From: Turnera subulata
Taxonomy: Eukaryota > Streptophyta > Magnoliopsida > Malpighiales > Passifloraceae
Length of the DNA stretch: 64,000 bases
NCBI GenBank assembly: GCA_028386065.3
Contig: JAKUCV010001738.1
Coordinates: 169,584-233,583 of the forward strand
Direction: 5' to 3'
Part shown: positions 33,500-44,213 of the stretch, in pieces
How positions within the stretch are numbered: the first letter of the stretch is position 1
How the letters are laid out: every line of letters begins with the position of its first letter
The notes under the pieces: generated by a model
Database searches by the model: none
Seen by the model: the letters and a program-made list of their open reading frames with translations, nothing else
Told to the model about the DNA's origin: nothing
Program-made: the position numbers and the translations under genes

Positions 33500-34340
33500 T
33501 TTTTCGGTGATCAGTAAAGCAGATTTCTTTTCACAAAACTCCAAACTGTTTACGATCTTCAAGGTTTGCTTTTTGAAAATTTTGCCATTGACTGAAATAT
33601 TGCTTCATCATTTTGTGTGTTTTTGGGCTACAAACGCAAGTATTTTTCAGCTCTTCTCCAACTCACAATTTTCTTTCGCCCTGGCTATCTTGGCATTTCT
33701 TTTTATGGCTTTTTCTATATTTTCTACCCCTTCTATCACATCCATCAGAGGCCAACGTGGCCAGATTGATGCGACGATACCTCAAGTACGGTGCATGTGC
33801 GACAAGGTTACTTCTGTTTGGACATCATGGAGGGATACGAATCTCGAAAGACGTTTTCGCTCTTGTGGAGTTTATGGACAAGTGGTTGCCGATTCTTTTA
33901 GTGGATCGACACGTGTTAGTGACGTCATCATCGCCTTGTGAGATAACGAATGATGTTTTCACGTAGAGAACAGACATCTTCGATAGCAACAGCAAGTTGC
34001 GATGCTCGGAATCAAGGACCTATGTGACCGATCTAGAGCACTGGTTAAGAAACACAAATTTTATTTTAACTTCTTTGTGATTGGTTTTATTTCCTTTTTA
34101 TTGGTTTTCGTTTTGCCTTAAATGTTTGTCTTATTTCTAACATATGTGTTTTCGTATCATTAAAAAAGGTTTGGTTTATTTCCTTTCTGTTGGTTTTTAT
34201 CCTTTCTGTTGGTTTTTATGTTGCCTTAAAATATTTCATTTCCTCTATATACGTTTTCAAATTATTATTAATAAAAGGTTTTGTTTTAATAAAAACAATC
34301 ACTTTATTTTTGATAACATATTACATAGAGAAGGAGTACT
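33500..34340. other. Element B interior without a clear gene
   Basis: AT-rich, with frames at 33507-33966 and 34144-34447 that show no domain and no conserved copy in the window. I see nothing else here. Confidence 0.45.
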
Positions 34341-34739
34341 CTAAGGAGTTATTTGCTTTTCTAAATCTTTTACATGTTTTTGCATACACTCGATTTGAGA
34401 GGAGAGTCCCATACAGGCCACTTCGATCTGCATCACCACCGTGTTGATCTTCTTCAGTGAAGCGATCAGAAGCTTCAGTGTCTGCAGTGATGTATTGCTG
34501 GGAGCAGTTTCCTTGCCCTTCCTATCATCAGCATCCTTGCGACGGGGAGGCTCCTCCTTGCTGACAGGTTTCTTTCGCCATCCCTTGGAGACGACCATAT
34601 GTTCCTTGAGACCGATGATGTTCGTCTTGAAGCGTTTCTTTGGCTGTTCTTCATCGAAGTCCCTAAAGGGATTAACACCACCAGTATAACTCAACTCCTC
34701 TGAGTCAGAGGTAGTTCGAGTTCTTATTGGTGAGTCCAT
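34341..34739 (-). CDS. Antisense 132-aa basic protein with coiled-coil end
   Basis: An intact frame antisense to element B. The ATG sits in a strong context (GCCATGG). The N-terminal half is acidic to mixed (DSEELSYTGG), followed by a basic nuclear-localisation-like PKKRFK and a Lys/Arg-rich stretch; the C-terminal 50 residues have leucine/isoleucine spacing that suggests a coiled coil and end in KDLEKQITP. I do not recognise a family. Plant Tat-lineage Gypsy elements such as Grande are known to carry antisense genes near the 3' LTR, and this fits that pattern, but the assignment is inference. Confidence 0.5.
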   Translation of the reverse strand: MDSPIRTRTTSDSEELSYTGGVNPFRDFDEEQPKKRFKTNIIGLKEHMVVSKGWRKKPVSKEEPPRRKDADDRKGKETAPSNTSLQTLKLLIASLKKINTVVMQIEVACMGLSSQIECMQKHVKDLEKQITP

Positions 34740-34773
34740 GGCAGAAAGTAAGTTGCTAGGTTTTAAGGTTTGG

Positions 34774-34781
34774 TTTTTATA
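34774..34781 (-). promoter_or_regulatory. TATA box of the antisense 132-aa gene
   Basis: TATAAAAA on the minus strand, about 35-42 bp before the ATG, implying a very short leader. Confidence 0.45.
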
Positions 34782-34907
34782 AGGGAGCTAGAGACGCGTA
34801 AGGGTATAAACGAGATACCGTGTTTGGTTCGGACAACTGGAAGAGTGTATCAGAAGCATATCGTCGTAGGACCCACGGATAAGACAAGGAATTTTGGGGA
34901 CGAAATT

Positions 34908-34926
34908 CTTTTTAAGGTGGGTAGAC
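34908..34926 (+). other. Polypurine tract of element B
   Basis: AAGGTGGGTAGAC directly before the 3' LTR start TGTAACG, preceded by GGGGACGAAATTC, the usual plant Gypsy arrangement. Confidence 0.75.
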
Positions 34927-36732
34927 TGTAACGACCCAGGTAAAATTTTCGTGATTTTTACCGAGTTGTTTTAACTCTCACAGTGGTTAATAAATTTTAT
35001 CGCTGATAGCGAGAAATCTACCTCCCTGCGTTTTCTTTTTGAGTTTTATCAGGAATAACCGAGCTTCGTTTCGATCACCAAGGACATGCGACGTTTGAGT
35101 ATCTTTCATTTAACCGAGCCTTGGAAATTAATTCTGAGGGTGACTAGGGTTTTCCGAGGATTCTACGCGGCTTACTGGGCCTTGGTTTTGAAAACCAGGA
35201 CTTGGACAACGCTCAAGAGAATTAAACGGATTTTTCGAGCTCAAGTTGTATTTTTGGACTAGGACGGAATTTCGGAAAGACGATTATACCCCTGGGTTAT
35301 TTTAGAACCCAAGAGAAATTGGAAGGGCAAATAAGTCTTTTGTGGGATCAGATTTTTTCTGCTGAACCCTGCAATAATTGGTAGATATTTTATTCTTTTC
35401 TTTCCTTCTTTCCTTTTTCTTTTTCCTTCCACTTTCTCTTGTCTCCCTCTCTCGATTTTTTTTTTCCTCAGCCGGCCTCCACTCCCCATTTTCTCCTCCA
35501 TCTTTTCTTTTCTCCTTTGTCTCCTTACTTTTTCATTTTTTTATTTCTCTTCTCCTTCCCCGAATCCCACACTCCCCTACAACCATCTCCTCCCCTGCTT
35601 CCTTCCTCTCCCCACCAAACACGCCGCCGTTCCTTCCCCATCAATCACCAACCCCCTCTCTTTCCTCTGCTCTCTTCAAATCCACCGCGACTGCACACCT
35701 TCTTCCTCTTACTCCTCGCTCCTGTTCTCCTCCACCTCACCGTCGTCGCAGAGGGCCTCCACCGTGCATAGGGAAGCCGATTCTCCTTTCCTCTCCTTCA
35801 TCCTCATATCCCCTCCCTATCGTTGCCTCTGATCGCCGCCTTCTCGCTCCGTCGCAGCCACGCGAGCCGCCGCCGTCTCTCTCCTCCCACCAATCGCGGC
35901 CGCCGACCCCTGCAACTCGTCACCGCCGTGACTGTCGCCCTGGCCTCTACTCTGATCTGCCGCTTGCCGTTGCCGCCGCATGGTGTTTTTGTTTGTCTTT
36001 GGTCTGTGTTTGGTGTGGCCGAGGTGGATGTGTATGGTATGACGTTAATCGTGTTGTTGTGGATGTGGGTTATGGTGTTCTGGGCAGCGGACGCTACTGT
36101 GCGATGGTTTGGACATTTTGTTTGGTGACGAGCAGTAACAGAGGGTATGGAGTGTGTTGTAAGCTACCGTGAACAGTGTGCCGGAATCCGGCGAAATTCC
36201 GGTGTCCTGGGAATTTTTTGGCGAACCCGGAATGGACTTTTGGGTAAAACCCCAGACCCTTGGACTATCCACGCATTATTAACGGACCCGGACTTTAAAG
36301 CGGCTTTAATTAATCAGATGAATTAATTTAATTAATCAATATTAACTTATGATTTTATTTTAGTTATGCTTAACTTTATTTAAGTTATGTTTTATTTAAT
36401 TTTCTGTATGGGCTATTAAAAAGGCCTATTGTAATTATTTCTTCGGTTTTATTTGGGCTAATATTATAAAAAGGCCCTTGATAATTTATTTTCAATCCTA
36501 TCCTTATTTATTAATTTCTATTTCTATTTTACGAATAATTGAGCTATAAATTTGATTTACTTACTAATTATTATCCTATATATATATATGGTTATATATG
36601 ATTTATCTAGTTTATATACATGTATTTTCTTATCACAAGCAACTATAGGGCCGGTATATCGGCTTGGACGCTCGGTTTTTATTTTAATTCAAAATCAAGT
36701 ATGATTAGTATATCGGTTGGAAACATATAACG

Positions 36733-39648
36733 TGAAACGCCCCGACCCGTATTTACCATACACAGTAAACACGTGCCGGGACTGATACGACCTAACCAAA
36801 CAAAATCCAGCATACAGTGTATACAACAGTAACTCGGGCTCAACAGCCTAAAATAAAAACATCAATAACAACATAACTGGCCCAATGGCCCAACAATAGC
36901 AAAAATAATGCACAGCGGAAGACTTAATAACTCACAAAGACACTGTATGTGACACATGATGCAAACTATGGATCCGAGTCCTGTCCAAGGGATAACGTCG
37001 CAGCTTGTCTAGAATGCACCAAACCTGTACCACAAATAATCCATCCTACGGGATGAAAGCCCGCAGATGAGGGGTGAGTCCAAAGTGCTCACCGACGAAG
37101 GATAGACAATCAATATGCAACACTATAATTACTCAAGGTCAGAATCAAGCCTAACAACCAAACCAAAGGACAAGACCCAATACTGGTCCAAGACCAAAAA
37201 GACTAAAATAAAAATCCAATTTTCCAATTTTATCTTTCCGGGCCCCGTCACGGATAAGCTAGGGGTCAGACCTGGTTATCAACATATTTCAGGTGCCAGA
37301 CCAAATCCAAGAGAACCCAGGGATCGACATCCCAAAAATACGAACCTAGGGATAGACATCCCAAAAATAATCACGGGATAGACATCCCAAGCATAGACAT
37401 GCTTATCACAAGTAACTCAGGTCATGGCCACCACAAAACAGTCTGAAACCATCGAGTCGTACCACTACTTATCTCGTGACAATTATATTATCGTCATTCA
37501 AAACCAAATCACAAGGATTAACATCCCTAACCAAAATGCCGGGATAGACATCCCATCCAAAACCGAGGATCGACATCCTTATCACAAATTATTATTTATT
37601 CCATTACTTTTAATACCCAAAAGACACAGTGATAAATATCCAAAAACTCAATCAAGACACTGGGATAAACATCCCGACAACAATCAAGACAATGGGATAA
37701 ACACCCCGAAACAAACCACAACAAACGCAATACTCAACGGTGCAATAACCATCAAACACAACAACCGAGTAATATAGGCACATAATGAAGGAAATCCATC
37801 CTCACCGTAGCCGATACTCAACTCCGAAGACAATGTCCGGTCCCAAGCCGGCTCCTCGGGAAACTGCCCGATATCAAACCTATACAACAAAACAATATAT
37901 ACACATAAATGCACATAATCGGTATGCTATGATGCCAAAACTGCGAAATACCCCATCCCGGTTCATATCCTTTATTTTCATCTTTTCCATAATTATCCCT
38001 CTTCCGAAAATATATCGTATGCATATAAGGTTACAAAAATATATTTCCAAAACTATTAAATCAAAACATTTTCATAAAATAATATACTTTTTCCAAAATA
38101 ATAATTACCATAATTTTTCTGGAAATTATAACGTATGTATATATTTTCCATAATATTTCAATAAAAATTATTATACTTTCCAAAATATAATTTCCAAGTA
38201 TTATTATCTTTAGAAAACTCCATTTCCAGAAAGTATAATCACATAAACTTATTTTCTGAAAATAAATACGAATTTATAAATACACATATATATTTCCAAA
38301 CATAAAATACTTTTCCAAACAATTACATTATCAAAATAATTATATATTTCAGAAATATAAATCATGTTTACCATATATATTTTCCAAAGTTAATTACAAT
38401 AATTTTCCAGAAAAATAATAACGTATTTATAATTTCCAGAATATATATATAATATTTATATTTTCCCTAAATATGTATAATAACATTTTTTTCAAAACAA
38501 AACATAATTATAAAGGTATATATATACATACATTTTTCCCTAAAACCATAAATCATACTTTCTATATTTTTCTCAAAGTGAATATATATTTTTTTGAAAA
38601 TTAAATACCAGAATAATTATATATATATACATATATATATATTTTTAAAAAAATAAAACAACCCAACCCGGCAACCAGCACCCATTCTTACCTTAGGAAC
38701 GGCGGCGGCTGCGCGACAACGCGAAGGAAGCGAGCGTGGGGTCGGCGACATCGAGGCGACTCCATGGGCGGCGAAAAGGAGGCGCGGCGACGGCAGGAGC
38801 AGTTGCAGGCGCGGAGGAAGACGGATCCGCGGGTCCTCCGCCGGGTCAACGGCTCGTGCAGGAGCGTCCGGCGGCGGAAAGCGATGGGGGCGATGGCAAC
38901 AGGTCGGCGACGTCACGGGGAAGAGGCTGGTGGCGACGGTGGCACGAGACTCGGCGGGGAACTCCATCTCGTAAACAGTAACTGAGGAAAGGATCCGGGG
39001 TGACGAACTGTTCACCCAGGTTTCTTCCTTTTTCTTTTTTTTATTTTTTTCTATTTTCTTTCTATTTTTCTATTTTCTTTCTTTTCTTTTCTTAATTTCT
39101 TGTATTTTATTTTTTTTCTTCCTCTTTTTTTTTCTTTTTCCTCTCTTTTTCTTTTCTCCTTCCTCTCTTTTTTTTTCCTGATTTTCTCCTTTTTTTCTTT
39201 TCTTTCTCTTTTTTTCTCTTTTTTTTTTCTTTTTTTTTCCTTTCCTTTTTCTCTCTTTTTTTTTCTTCTCCTTTTCTCTTCTCCTCTGCCTCTTCACCGA
39301 TTCCTGCTTCTGATTATAAAGATGAAGAAAAACTGTTCAGCCTGTGATTCTTCAATAATGCAGCTTGTCTGCATTATGGAGCGAGTCCAGTCCGGACCAG
39401 AAAATAACTGATACCCCCTTAGTTATTTTCCGGTGTGATTTTCCGAAGATTCCGGGACCCAAAAAAAATACCAACTTTGGTCCGTAAAATCCACGAAAAA
39501 ATCCCGAGCTCGGGAAAACCCTCGGTTACAAAAAACGACGCTCGATTTACCTTGAATTAATTACCCAAGATTAATTCTTTCGATAAACTACTGTAAAAAG
39601 ACTTTTACAGTCCCGGTAAAAATCCAAATTTTTACCCGAGCTGTTACA
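36733..39648 (-). mobile_element. Solo LTR 2 (2916 bp) in element B 3' LTR
   Basis: Plus-strand ends TGAAACGCCCCGACCC...GAGCTGTTACA, flanked by perfect TAACG duplications (36728-36732, 39649-39653). The empty site is visible in the other LTR at about 28456-28460. It belongs to the same family and has the same orientation as solo LTR 1 but a different insertion point, so it is independent. A long T/C tract lies at 39020-39290. Confidence 0.92.
37320..37707 (-). repeat. Hairpin array in solo LTR 2 (about 9-10 units)
   Basis: GGGAT/ATCCC units at 37320-37333, 37349-37362, 37375-37388, 37541-37554 and 37662-37675, with loops cgac, agac or aaac. Unit 37389-37404 has AAGCAT/ATGCTT and unit 37566-37579 has AGGAT/ATCCT, both compensated. 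Units 37514-37527 and 37694-37707 each carry one mismatch; 37629-37640 is decayed. Confidence 0.85.
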
Positions 39649-40302
39649 TAACGAGCTAATCTTCAATTAATTGGAAAGGCTAATTTTATATTTTAAGGAA
39701 ATTATGGAGATAACAAAAATAAATAGGGCATAAGACAAGCCGTATAGTAATAAAACCGGTATCATGCATGATCATCTTTGTTTGTGCATTGTAAGTAATT
39801 ATCGTTGTTATAAATATAGGGATATCGAAGCTTGACCAGATAACAGCTTCCGAGGAGTGTCAGGTCAGGATATAAACTTATAAACTTCGGTATGCTGCCC
39901 GTGATACCCCGGTTGTTTGTTTGATTGTTATTTATATGTTATCTTGTTGTGCCTGTCATGTTATTGCTGGCTACTGTTATGATTATTGTTATATGCTTGA
40001 TGACTACTGTGGACTAGCTGTTGAGCTTTGTGATGTCGATATGATTATTGTGACGTTCGTATGAGATATGTGGTATTTGATCGGTCAATAGCAGTGACCC
40101 GGTATTGTGACATTATGATTGAATTTCCAGAGGAGCTGTGTGGCTGAAAGCCTGTTAGGGAAAGTGAGTATGTTGGGTTACTGTTGGACAGTGGAATGAG
40201 AAATAATAGTAAACAGTGGTAATATCATCTAGACATCTAGGTTGTCATGTGACAGGTATTGGTACGGCCAGATGGTAGTCGCCTTGTGATTTGTGATATA
40301 TA

Positions 40303-40396
40303 GGGAGGACTGCGGGACTCCCGGTTAAGGACTGGTACTCAGTTGATTTGTTATAGGAAGGACTGCGGGACTTCCGCCGAGGACTGCGGGACTCGG
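40303..40396 (+). repeat. Constant-loop hairpins of element B, 3' LTR copy
   Basis: Three perfect units share the loop GACTGCGGGA but have different stems: GGGAG/CTCCC (40303-40322), GGAAG/CTTCC (40356-40375) and CCGAG/CTCGG (40377-40396). A decayed unit lies at 40325-40342. Confidence 0.85.
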
Positions 40397-41369
40397 TTAT
40401 CGTGATACTTTCTGATTTGAGATATTTATGGATTAACGGTGAGTACGCTGTGGTTAGCTAACCTGGCTTCCAGGCACGGCCAATACTTATTACGTGACAG
40501 GGCCCTAATAATAAAATTGGTAAGTCTACCGTCAAGTGTCAGTGAGTTTAAAAGACTAGCTTAATCGTGAGAGGTCTGACGTATAGTGAGTTCAGGTAAG
40601 TTGATACCGATGCTATGAATGTGCTTCCTATACTTCTATTGTTTCTGTGTTGGCTTGGGTGTATTTACGGTTGCTCATATACTGCGATTTTTTTGTTTAT
40701 CAGTGAGACAGTGGTTGGTCTCACCCCTCACACAGTCCTTGCAGGTTAGATCAGGATTTCATTTCGGCGGCTGCAGTGTACCCTCGGACAGGACTCGGAT
40801 CCATTAGCTTGCATCGAGCTTTGCATATGTTGTCATTGAGTTTATAAATGCTTCTGTTGTGTTATTGTTATTGAGATCCCCGAGGTCGGGTGATATGTTG
40901 TTTCATTGAGCCATTGGGCCGGTTTTCTATTGTATTTACTATCTGTGCCGCGTGTCGGTACTGTTGTTCGGTAATTACTGTTTGCTGTGTAAATTTGGGT
41001 CGGGGTGTTTGACGTTGGAAATATAAATGTTGTTAAACCTGGATTCGGTGATGAATCCGGTCGAGCCACCGGGTCAAAATTAGGTTTAACAAAAAATTTA
41101 CGGAAAAAAATATACTGACTCTGAAAATCTGCAAGGTCATGGTTATCCGGGTTGACCGACAGGGCTGGTACGGGATTGAAAACACTGGTAACATTTCACT
41201 TCATTTGCTAGAAAAAAAGAAAATTATAACAATTCACTGGCGCACTTCAAGTTGAAGTCTTCAACTATATCAATGAGCTTTCATAATACATGCATAAACA
41301 TTCTAAATTTTTTTAGAGAAGAGGATGTACAGTATCTATACACATTTTCATGATCGATATCTCGATATT

Positions 41370-41655
41370 CAGTGGCGGTGGCCCAGGGGGCCAAGGCCTG
41401 GGTTTCTAATTTTTTCATACAAGCCCTATCGTATTATATCAATTGCTCTTTATATTTTTAATTTTTGCAAATAAATCCTATCATTACGTATATTTGACTC
41501 CCTCTAAATTTTATTTTTTTTACATAAACCCTCATTATCAAACACAAAATGTTATATTGACCCCCTCATTAAATTTGTTTTTACATAAATCCTTATTATC
41601 ACACACAAAATGTTACATTGGCCCCCTCTGAAAATTCTATCTAGCTTCGCCACTG
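41370..41655. mobile_element. hAT-type MITE (286 bp)
   Basis: Perfect 8-bp duplication TCGATATT (41362-41369, 41656-41663) and inverted ends starting CAGTGGCG. The interior has three or four AT-rich near-repeats of the type ACATAAACCCT...CACAAAATGTTA. Confidence 0.85.
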
Positions 41656-41759
41656 TCGATATTGAAATTCACCAATTATAAATAAGCATGCACCTCATGA
41701 AAGTGCATATATTTTTTTTGGTTTCCAACCCGTATACACATTGGCAAGCTAGACAATAT

Positions 41760-41873
41760 TTTTAAATTTAAGAGGGGCCAAATATAAATTGCAATAAGAC
41801 TTATATAGGAAAATTAAAAATTCAAGGGAGGCTATGGGTACCCTCAGCCCCCAGGCCACCGGCACTGCCACTG
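41760..41873. mobile_element. Decayed relative of the MITE at 41370
   Basis: The right end, read inward, is CAGTGGCAGTGCCGGTGGCC, similar to the left end of the neighbouring MITE. The other end is not recognisable. Confidence 0.4.
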
Positions 41874-42544
41874 CGTATATATGAAAGTGTATATATGCTA
41901 TAGGGGATATGTGATCCTATATGGATAGTTAGTAAGCAATCTAACAGGGACATGCAAATTGCAATAACTATTAATCTAATGTTGCAAAATAATTGTGCCA
42001 GGAAGGAGGACCCAGAAAATGAACAAATGATCAGTGGAAATCAAGCATGTGGTCTTCCAAAAGAGTGCCATGCATTAAAGAACTTGAAAAACAAAAAATA
42101 TTGGGCATGTACAGAAGGGCAAGGAAATAAGAGGTGTACATTATTCAATATAATGTTTCATCTTTCCTAATCCTGAATGAAAACGCGTCGTTTACTTTTA
42201 ATTTCAAAGATATCGAATTGATCAGAAGTTAGAGGAATAAACCAGAAACCAAATGGAAAAAGGAAAAGAGGACAAATGGGCAAATAATAATAATACATGG
42301 CATGCACTCGAAAGCAAGCCACACTCTCCTAAGCTCAAAATAGGGAGAGGGGGAAGAGAAGAAAAAACAAGAAAGCTTTGACATCGAGCATACAAAATTT
42401 TGGGGGAAGCTCATCTCACATAAATTAATATTAAAGATAATCTTAGGCCCGGCATGTATCTACAACATGTCTTACAACCCATCATTAGTGCATAATTTGG
42501 ATCGGACTAGTCTGGACAAAAGCTTGCTTTCGAAATACCGAATG

Positions 42545-42715
42545 ATGTGGAGTTGGTCTAAGTAGTAAACAATTTGATTTTGCGTAAGCGTGAATTCTTA
42601 CGTAGCTAGAAAATCCTCATTAAGAGACTCATCCATCTTAACAAAATGTACAATCCTGATCAGAACAATCCTAATCGATCCTGATCGGTGACAAATCTCC
42701 AGATACCGGATAGAA
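42545..42715 (+). mobile_element. Decayed SINE with A tail
   Basis: Words in the order of the 18315 SINE: GTTGGTCTAAGTAGTAAAC, GTGAATTC, AGAAAATCC, GAGACTCATCC, then a decayed AAATCTCC-GATACCGGAT block and an A-rich end (42713-42722). Confidence 0.55.
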
Positions 42716-43822
42716 AAAAAAAAGAAACTAAAAAAGTGTTCACACAAAGTTTCAGAATGCTACAAAGTCAAATTCTAATCTCAATATACTAGAGTTTGTA
42801 GGATTAAAAAAGAGCAATTGGGTGGAAATCCTCTACCAAAAAGGTCAATGTCAAATCTTGATCCGTTATTCACTGTGGGAAAAAAGCATGTTCCCTTTTC
42901 TCAAATTTCCTTTTCTCAAGTGACTGACTGAAAATCTCCAGCTTGTGATCACTAAAAATTCCTAAAGAATAAAATTTTTTGACAAGACTTGTTTGAACAT
43001 ATTACAAATTCTGGAGAAAAGATGACACTGAGAGAGACGTAAGGTGTGTGGTTGCCTTGGTGGCCATGTGCTTTGGTGCGGCGGCCCTTATAAAAAGGCA
43101 AAACTGAAGATGCACAAATTGACGTCAAAACCATGGTGGGTCGTTTGATAATGATTCTGTTTTTTCTTTTTTAATAATTTCTTCCCATTTTAGTGTCAGC
43201 GCTAATTTGGCACCATTCGGATAACACTGTTGTTTTGCCACCCTCTATGGATTTAATAATTTTTCCTATTTGATGAAAGCTTGCAAAACATGACATTGGG
43301 TCATCAATTATAGTACGAATGATATGATAGAATTTTTTCTTAAATCTTTTTGTATTATTTCATATGGCATAACCATAGTGAAAATAGTGTGATATTTATT
43401 TTTATTTTTCTAAAAAAAATATTATAGATAATTTGATGTATAGTGTAAGAGAATTGAGACTTGAGTAAAATTATTATTTTTTTCCGAATTACATAAATAA
43501 TTTCAACTCCAACTCCTAGACTACCCACTGAGATCGAACCCTTTATTTCTTGAAACTTATTCTAACAGAGATGTCACTACACTGCATGCTAATAAACAAT
43601 TTTAATATCTCTATTAACGAACATTTAAATATAGATATATTTTTCAAAAATGGAGCTTGTGATATTTTCTATTTATTGGGGAGCATAGAATGAAATGATA
43701 TGTCATTCTTTTGAAGTAATTAATAAGTTATATCTATTATTTAGTATTTATACTGTTTGTATAATTTTATAGTTTGTAAGAAATTTTTTGTATAATGTAT
43801 GAACTTTGTGTAAAGTGCATAT

Positions 43823-44115
43823 TGTTGTCTTGTGGCGCTTTTTGTATCCCACATTGGTTGGAAGTAGTTTTGGATGGGAGAGTCGAGAGCTATATAAGAA
43901 ACACATCCTCCCCTCTTTAATATATCCTCAAATTTATATTACATACTCTTTTTAAATATAAAGAGCATACCTTAATAGTGGTGCTTTGGGGACGTAGTCA
44001 AATAATGACCGAACTTCGTTATCAAATTTCCTGGTGTGTTCCTTCCTTATCTCTTTTATTATTCCGCTTTTGTTTTTCCATTGTGCATTTGTGATATAGT
44101 ATTCAATATTCAACA
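43823..44115 (+). mobile_element. Probable copia 5' LTR
   Basis: The 293 bp begins TGTTG and ends CAACA. It contains GTATCCCACATTGG and a TATA box TATATAAG (43891-43898), the normal plan of plant copia LTRs. The element's other LTR is missing, so the limits cannot be proved. Confidence 0.55.
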
Positions 44116-44213
44116 CTTTTGTCTCGAGTGTAAGTTGTAAATCTTTTGTTTAATTCACCAATTATTGGTTATAGCGGGGAAATCGCCCGAATTTTTCCCA
44201 ATAAGTGGTAGGG

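Larger units (their letters stand above)
26722..41012 (+). mobile_element. Element B, Gypsy-type LTR element with nested solo LTRs
   Basis: A plus-sense element with LTRs of about 3.0-3.2 kb once nested insertions are removed and a 2.5-kb interior (32396-34926). Target duplication is CGCTG (26717-26721) and CGTTG (41013-41017), one change apart. The last LTR base pair is GA instead of CA in the downstream copy. Primer site and polypurine tract are at the expected places. No gag-pol is present; instead the interior has two frames on the opposite strand. Confidence 0.85.
34927..41012 (+). mobile_element. Element B, 3' LTR
   Basis: Same sequence as the 5' LTR but with about 60 bp more near 36180-36245 (a CCGG-rich segment), extra constant-loop hairpins near 40356-40396 and the solo LTR at 36733-39648. 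It ends GTTTGA rather than GTTTCA. Confidence 0.85.
41018..43822. other. Intergenic DNA between element B and the copia element
   Basis: No gene recognised. It contains a hAT-type MITE (41370-41655), a decayed relative (about 41760-41873) and a SINE (42545-42715). Frames at 41952-42170 and 42952-43134 show no domains. Confidence 0.5.

Noticed and set aside
35378..36172. 264-codon frame in element B 3' LTR
   Set aside because: Pyrimidine-rich sequence yields a Phe/Ser/Leu/Pro protein by composition; the other LTR breaks it into pieces and no domain is visible. Worth a glance only if transcripts exist.
39070..39297. Lysine/arginine-rich minus frame and its plus shadow
   Set aside because: Direct product of a T/C-rich tract.
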